NCBI GenBank assembly: GCA_040902925.1
Contig: JBBDWJ010000234.1
Span: 1 to 18,379, forward strand
Length of the DNA: 18,379 nucleotides
Reading direction: 5' to 3'
DNA from: JBBDWJ01 sp040902925
GTDB taxonomy: Bacteria; Acidobacteriota; Terriglobia; Bryobacterales; UBA6623
Below, in pieces: positions 15,313-18,379 of this stretch. Within the stretch, counting starts at the first letter, position 1; each line of letters starts with the position of its first letter. Made by a program: the position numbers and the translations under genes. The notes below the pieces were generated by a model, which was not told the origin of the DNA, did not search any database, and saw only the letters and a list, made by a program, of their open reading frames with translations.

Positions 15313-15372
15313 GTTTGACTTTTGCCTTTTGCACTTTGCCTTTTGCCTTGCTTCTCCCTTGCACTTCCCTCC
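15313..15372. repeat. TTTTGCC-type heptamer tract, copy 2
   Basis: Same heptamer composition as 12768-12826, with 22 identical bases at 15321-15342. It lies in the 247-bp gap ahead of the methyltransferase gene; the gap otherwise shows only a weak inverted pair (GAAGGC/GCCTTC) past the DMT gene. Confidence 0.75.
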
Positions 15373-15424
15373 CTCCGAATCCGCCCTGTCCCCCCTCCGG
15401 CCGCCCTGCTATACTCCCATCTTC

Positions 15425-16117
15425 GTGAAACCGGAGGGTATCGAGCTTCTCGACCAGCGCCGCCGCTCGTCTCATTTTCGCCATCGGCTTTACCGGCTGC
15501 TGTCTCCGCCGCCTCCGCTCCTGCACAACCCGGCTGAACTGAAAATCGACGCTCCTCTGGGGCGATGGAATCTTTACCTCGGAGGGGCGGGAGCTTCACC
15601 CGACGGCTATGTCAACCTGGATATCGTCGTCACGCCGGGTGTTGACGTGTGCGCCAGCGCGGAGGCGCTTCCATTCCCTAGCGGCGCTTTTCAGCGAGTC
15701 GAGTGTGATGCGGTGCTCGAGCACGTCGAGCGGCCCGGCTGCGTCGCGCGCGAGATCGAGCGGGTGCTCGCTCCCGGCGGGTTTGCTCACCTGGTCGTTC
15801 CGTTTTGCCATCCGCTGCATGAGTATCCCAAGGACTTTCGCCGCTACGCGCCCGATGGCCTGAAGCAGTTGGCCGGCGGCCTCGAGGTTGTCGCTTCCGG
15901 TTGGCGCACGGGGCCCACCGCGACGCTGCTGATCTTTTTTCTGGAGTACGTCAAGCTTTGGCTGCCGTGGCGGCCGCTACGCGGGCTGGCCCACGGGCTG
16001 CTGGGATGGTTGCTGTTTCCCCTGCGCTATTTGGATCTGCTGCTTTGGAAATCGCCGCGCGCCGCGCGCCTCGGCAATCATTGCTATGTCTGGTTGCGAA
16101 AGCCTGTCGAGCCGTGA
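15425..16117 (+). CDS. class I SAM-dependent methyltransferase
   Basis: The frame is open further upstream, but that part is heptamer-repeat DNA, so GTG 15425 (VKPEGIELLDQRRRSSHF) is taken as the start; it lies only 9 bp after TATACT, a -10-like hexamer, so the mRNA may be nearly leaderless. The 230 residues show a SAM-binding loop in LYLGGAGASPDGYVNLDI (50-67), ASAEALPFPSGAF (77-89), DAVLEHVERP (95-104) and ERVLAPGGFAHLVVPF (112-127), all typical of Methyltransf_11. A hydrophobic C-terminal stretch (about 167-208) could tether it to the membrane. Substrate unknown; glycolipid or cell-envelope sugar modification would be a guess. Confidence 0.85.
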   Translation: MKPEGIELLDQRRRSSHFRHRLYRLLSPPPPLLHNPAELKIDAPLGRWNLYLGGAGASPDGYVNLDIVVTPGVDVCASAEALPFPSGAFQRVECDAVLEHVERPGCVAREIERVLAPGGFAHLVVPFCHPLHEYPKDFRRYAPDGLKQLAGGLEVVASGWRTGPTATLLIFFLEYVKLWLPWRPLRGLAHGLLGWLLFPLRYLDLLLWKSPRAARLGNHCYVWLRKPVEP

Positions 16118-16139
16118 GGACTGGCACTCTTGCCGGTCC
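16118..16139 (+). terminator. hairpin after the methyltransferase stop
   Basis: Immediately after the TGA, GGACTGGCA, CTCT, TGCCGGTCC folds into a 9-bp stem with one G-U pair and a 4-nt loop, followed by only TTT interrupted by C. It lies between convergent genes. The short T-run makes it a weak intrinsic terminator. Confidence 0.45.
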
Positions 16140-16141
16140 TT

Positions 16142-16156
16142 CGCCGCGCAGCGGCG
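16142..16156. other. GC-only hairpin between convergent genes
   Basis: CGCCGC, GCA, GCGGCG is a perfect 6-bp stem with a 3-nt loop, just after the hairpin at 16118-16139. It may help block convergent transcription; no T-run is present on either side. Confidence 0.35.
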
Positions 16157-16199
16157 ACGCGAGCCAATCTCCCGATCCGCCTCGTAGGCGCGCGCCGGC

Positions 16200-17228
16200 C
16201 TAAGTCACAACAACCACTTTTCCGAACTGTTTCTTGTTCCCGAGGTGCTCGTGGGCGCCCCGAATCTCCGCCATCGGAAACGTCCGGTCAATCACCGGCT
16301 TCAAAAAGCCGCGATCGAACACTTTTAGAACATCGTAGAGCTCGCCAATCGCGCCCATGAATGAGCCGTTCAGGCTGAGATGCTTGGCGAACAGATGCGC
16401 CAGGCTGAGCGGCACCTCCGTGCCGGTCGTCGCGCCGCAAGTCACCAGCCGCCCATGGTGCGCCAGGCAAGCCGAAGACTGCTCCCAAGTGGCTTTGCCG
16501 ACATGCTCGATGACGATGTCGACGCCGCGGCGGTTAGTCAGCCGCCGCACTTCCTCGCGAATATTCTGCTTGTAATGGTCGATGACATGGTCGGCCCCAA
16601 GTTCCATCGCCTTGGCCATTTTTCCCTCGCCGCCCGCGGTCGCGATCACGCGGCAGTGAAACAGCCTGGCGATCTGGATAGCGGCGACGCCGACCCCGCT
16701 CGAGCCGCCGATGATCAGCACGTCTTCACACATGCGGATCTTCGCGATGCCCACCAGCATGTGCCAGGCCGTCAAAAACACCAGTGGGATCGACGCTGCT
16801 TGCTCGAAGTTGAGATCACCGGGAATCGGCAGCGCATTCGCCTCGGGAATCGCAACGTACTCGGCCTGCAAGCCCGGATAGTGGTGTCCGAAAAGTCCGT
16901 AGTCGGGGCTCCAGTTGTCGTGGCCGGCCGCCGTGTAGGCATTGCGCCGCGAGCTTTTTCCTGGAGCCACCAGTATCCGGTCGCCCGCCTTGACCTGATC
17001 GCACGCCGCGCCCACTTCGACGACCTCGCCGGCCGCGTCACTGCCGAGAACGTGCGGCATCTGCAATTTGAGCCCCGGCAAACCGCCGCGTACCCACAAG
17101 TCGAGATGGTTGAGCGAGCACGCCTTGATCCGTACGACAACTTCATCGGCGCGCGGCTTAGGCTCCGGCGCATCCTCGTAGCGCAAAACTTCGGGGCCGC
17201 CGTGTTCGTGTATTCGGACTGCTTTCAT
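16200..17228 (-). CDS. MDR-family oxidoreductase (zinc-binding dehydrogenase / quinone oxidoreductase-like)
   Basis: ATG 17228 is preferred over an in-frame start at 17285 because GAGAGAA precedes it and MKAVRIHEHGGPEVLRYED is the usual N-terminus. The 342 residues show the GroES-like domain (1-150) with CSLNHLDLWVRGG (37-49) and GSDAAGEVVEVG (62-73), and a Rossmann domain with the NADPH-type motif LIIGGSSGVGVAAIQIA (171-187). The four structural-zinc cysteines of classical alcohol dehydrogenases are absent from the loop at about 85-110, and the His of the GHE motif is Asp, so zinc catalysis is doubtful and a quinone reductase-like role is more likely. Substrate unknown. It has its own short upstream region with a perfect inverted repeat at 17243-17258. 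Confidence 0.92.
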   Translation of the reverse strand: MKAVRIHEHGGPEVLRYEDAPEPKPRADEVVVRIKACSLNHLDLWVRGGLPGLKLQMPHVLGSDAAGEVVEVGAACDQVKAGDRILVAPGKSSRRNAYTAAGHDNWSPDYGLFGHHYPGLQAEYVAIPEANALPIPGDLNFEQAASIPLVFLTAWHMLVGIAKIRMCEDVLIIGGSSGVGVAAIQIARLFHCRVIATAGGEGKMAKAMELGADHVIDHYKQNIREEVRRLTNRRGVDIVIEHVGKATWEQSSACLAHHGRLVTCGATTGTEVPLSLAHLFAKHLSLNGSFMGAIGELYDVLKVFDRGFLKPVIDRTFPMAEIRGAHEHLGNKKQFGKVVVVT

Positions 17229-17242
17229 TTCTCTATTCTCTC

Positions 17243-17258
17243 GTGTTGAGGTCAACAC
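17243..17258. promoter_or_regulatory. perfect inverted repeat upstream of the oxidoreductase
   Basis: GTGTTGA and TCAACAC flank a 2-bp centre, 15-30 bp upstream of the oxidoreductase start. Size and position suit an operator for a small dimeric repressor (TetR- or MarR-like), but no such regulator gene is in the window. Confidence 0.5.
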
Positions 17259-17315
17259 TATGCCGCATGCCATGAAGCGCGCCAAAAATTTCCGCGGCCT
17301 TCCTCGCGCCTCCTG

Positions 17316-17345
17316 TTCACGCCGCCGTCAGCCGCAAGTTATCAT
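17316..17345 (+). promoter_or_regulatory. promoter candidate for xdhC
   Basis: TTCACG (17316-17321, four of six consensus) and TATCAT (17340-17345, five of six) are separated by 18 bp. Transcription would start near 17352, giving a short leader containing AGGAG ahead of ATG 17369. Confidence 0.4.
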
Positions 17346-17368
17346 AGAAGGCGTAGGAGTAGTAGACC

Positions 17369-18304
17369 ATGAGCCGCCCAATGGATGTCTTCGAAGAGTT
17401 GGTTGAGCTCCGCCGGTCCGGCCAGAAGGCAGCGCTGGCGACCATCATCGAAGTGTCGGGTTCCATCCCGAGCTTTCAGAGCGCCAAGATGCTGGTGCGC
17501 GAAGACGGCAGCATGGTCGGTACAATTGGCGGCGGCTGCACCGAAGCCGAGGTCTGGAACGCCGCGCGCGAGGTGATGGAAACCGAGAAGCCGAAAATGC
17601 TCTCTTTCAACCTTGGCCAGGACGCGGCATACGACCAGGGGCTCATTTGCGGAGGGCAGCTCAACGTTTACCTGGAACCCATACTCCCCATCCCATCGTG
17701 TTTCATCTTCGGCGCCGGGCATATTTCGAAGAGCCTGTCGAAGATCGCCACCCAAGCCGGATTCCGCACCATCATCGTCGACAACCGCGACACCTACGCC
17801 AACCGCGAAAGATTTCCGGAGGCCGCCGAAGTCTACGCCGGCGAGTATGAAGACGTATTCCCCAAGCTCGCGGTGAATGACTCGAGCTACTTCATCATCG
17901 TCACGCGCGGCCACAAAGACGACATGCGCGTGCTGCGCTGGGCGGCGACGCGGCCGGTCCGCTATCTGGGCATGATCGGCAGCAAGCGCAAGACGATCGA
18001 AGTCGTCAAGCATCTGCGGCGAGAAGGCGTGCCAGTCGAAAAGCTCGCCAGGCTGCACGCGCCGATGGGCTTCGATATCGGCGCCATCACACCCGAGGAG
18101 ATCGCCGTTTCGGTGGTGGCGGAAATGATTCAACGGCGCCGCAATCCGACGCTCGCATGGAACCCGATGTCGAAGTCGATTTTCACCGAGGGCATTCCGA
18201 AGGCTGTGCAGATGGAGCCGCTCCCCGCCGAGTCCACGGCCGGGAATACCGAGTCCGCGCCGCGGGCCGCATCCAAAGACAAAGCCGCGTCATCCTCAGA
18301 GTGA
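17369..18304 (+). CDS. xdhC: XdhC/CoxI-family molybdoenzyme maturation protein
   Basis: ATG 17369 follows AGGAG by about 9 bp. The 311-residue protein has both family domains: N-terminal XdhC_CoxI (about 8-105) with GSIPSFQSAKMLV (31-43), GTIGGGCTEAEV (51-62) and LICGGQLNVYLEP (92-104), and a C-terminal Rossmann domain with FIFGAGHISKSL (112-123), IIVDNRD (135-141) and RYLGMIGSKRKT (198-209). XdhC proteins bind molybdenum cofactor, protect it, and deliver its mature form to xanthine dehydrogenase or CO-dehydrogenase-like enzymes. No such enzyme is in the window. The last 30 residues are a low-complexity Ala/Ser/Lys tail. The stop overlaps the next start by 4 bp (GTGA), so the two are co-translated. 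Confidence 0.94.
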   Translation: MSRPMDVFEELVELRRSGQKAALATIIEVSGSIPSFQSAKMLVREDGSMVGTIGGGCTEAEVWNAAREVMETEKPKMLSFNLGQDAAYDQGLICGGQLNVYLEPILPIPSCFIFGAGHISKSLSKIATQAGFRTIIVDNRDTYANRERFPEAAEVYAGEYEDVFPKLAVNDSSYFIIVTRGHKDDMRVLRWAATRPVRYLGMIGSKRKTIEVVKHLRREGVPVEKLARLHAPMGFDIGAITPEEIAVSVVAEMIQRRRNPTLAWNPMSKSIFTEGIPKAVQMEPLPAESTAGNTESAPRAASKDKAASSSE

Positions 18305-18379
18305 AGCCCGCCGGAATCATCCTGGCAGCCGGAGAATCGAGCCGCATGGGCCGCGATAAGGCCCTGCTTCCGTTTCGCG
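18301..18379 (+). CDS. MobA/MocA-like molybdenum cofactor nucleotidyltransferase, 5' end only
   Basis: GTG 18301 overlaps the TGA of the preceding gene. The 26 visible residues, VKPAGIILAAGESSRMGRDK followed by ALLPFR, contain the N-terminal NTP-binding signature LAAGxSxRMGxxK of the MobA/MocA/IspD-like family. Next to XdhC the expected role is CMP or GMP transfer to molybdopterin (MocA-type), completing the cofactor that XdhC carries. The rest lies beyond the right edge. Confidence 0.85.
   Translation, partial: MKPAGIILAAGESSRMGRDKALLPFR

Noticed and set aside
15263..15424. 54-codon upstream extension of the methyltransferase frame
   Set aside because: It translates the heptamer tract (Phe/Leu/Cys/Ala-rich) and has no ribosome-binding site; GTG 15425 fits the family N-terminus better.

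Overview
The window looks like a piece of a GC-rich Acidobacteriota chromosome, probably of the Solibacterales/Bryobacterales kind. Three family signatures together point there: an ADOP-type (acidobacterial duplicated orphan permease) MacB-like permease, a TIGR03436-type 'VWFA-related Acidobacterial' secreted protein, and a cytochrome-PSCyt/PSD1 (DUF1549/DUF1553) plus DUF1501 operon. This is family-based inference. No rRNA, tRNA, CRISPR array or insertion sequence was seen.

Layout. (1) 1-1872, minus: N-terminal three-quarters of an ADOP permease running off the left edge, with a candidate promoter at 2143-2172 and a long gene-free stretch to 2493. (2) 2494-4419, plus: secreted VWFA-related protein. 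(3) 4475-6238: a type IV toxin-antitoxin (AbiE-like) pair in an unusual convergent arrangement. The AbiEii-like nucleotidyltransferase is on plus and the AbiEi-like antitoxin on minus, and their 3' ends overlap by 24 bp. (4) 6212-6390: the most striking structure, three palindromes of exactly 32 bp. They share the core GGTATATATACC (one centre change in the third), but each has different 9-bp outer arms that still pair perfectly with themselves. (5) 6391-11042, minus: translationally coupled operon of a haem-binding PSCyt/DUF1549/DUF1553 protein and a Tat-exported DUF1501 protein. (6) 11359-12720, plus: M48 zinc metallopeptidase lipoprotein with an extra C-terminal domain. (7) 12857-14279, minus: NfeD then SPFH/stomatin-like protein, a membrane quality-control pair. 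(8) 14650-15177, plus: small five-helix DMT/EamA-like membrane protein. (9) 15425-16117, plus: class I SAM methyltransferase. (10) 16200-17228, minus: MDR-family zinc-binding-dehydrogenase-like oxidoreductase with a perfect inverted repeat just upstream. (11) 17369-18379, plus: XdhC/CoxI-family molybdoenzyme maturation factor overlapping (GTGA) the start of a MobA/MocA-like nucleotidyltransferase that runs off the right edge.

How the genes relate. Most modules are ordinary envelope, export or redox genes. The candidate for something less described is the convergent AbiE-like module with its palindrome array. Palindrome A covers the possible starts of the antitoxin gene. B lies 41 bp upstream by centre-to-start logic and, with the T-run after it, could terminate the DUF1501 operon. 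C directly abuts the DUF1501 stop codon. Because the outer arms differ between copies but stay self-complementary, the array looks selected, or mutationally maintained, for structure and for a fixed 16-bp half-length, not only for sequence. Two AT-rich heptamer tracts (near 12.8 and 15.3 kb) share an exact 22-bp stretch and are a second dispersed repeat type.
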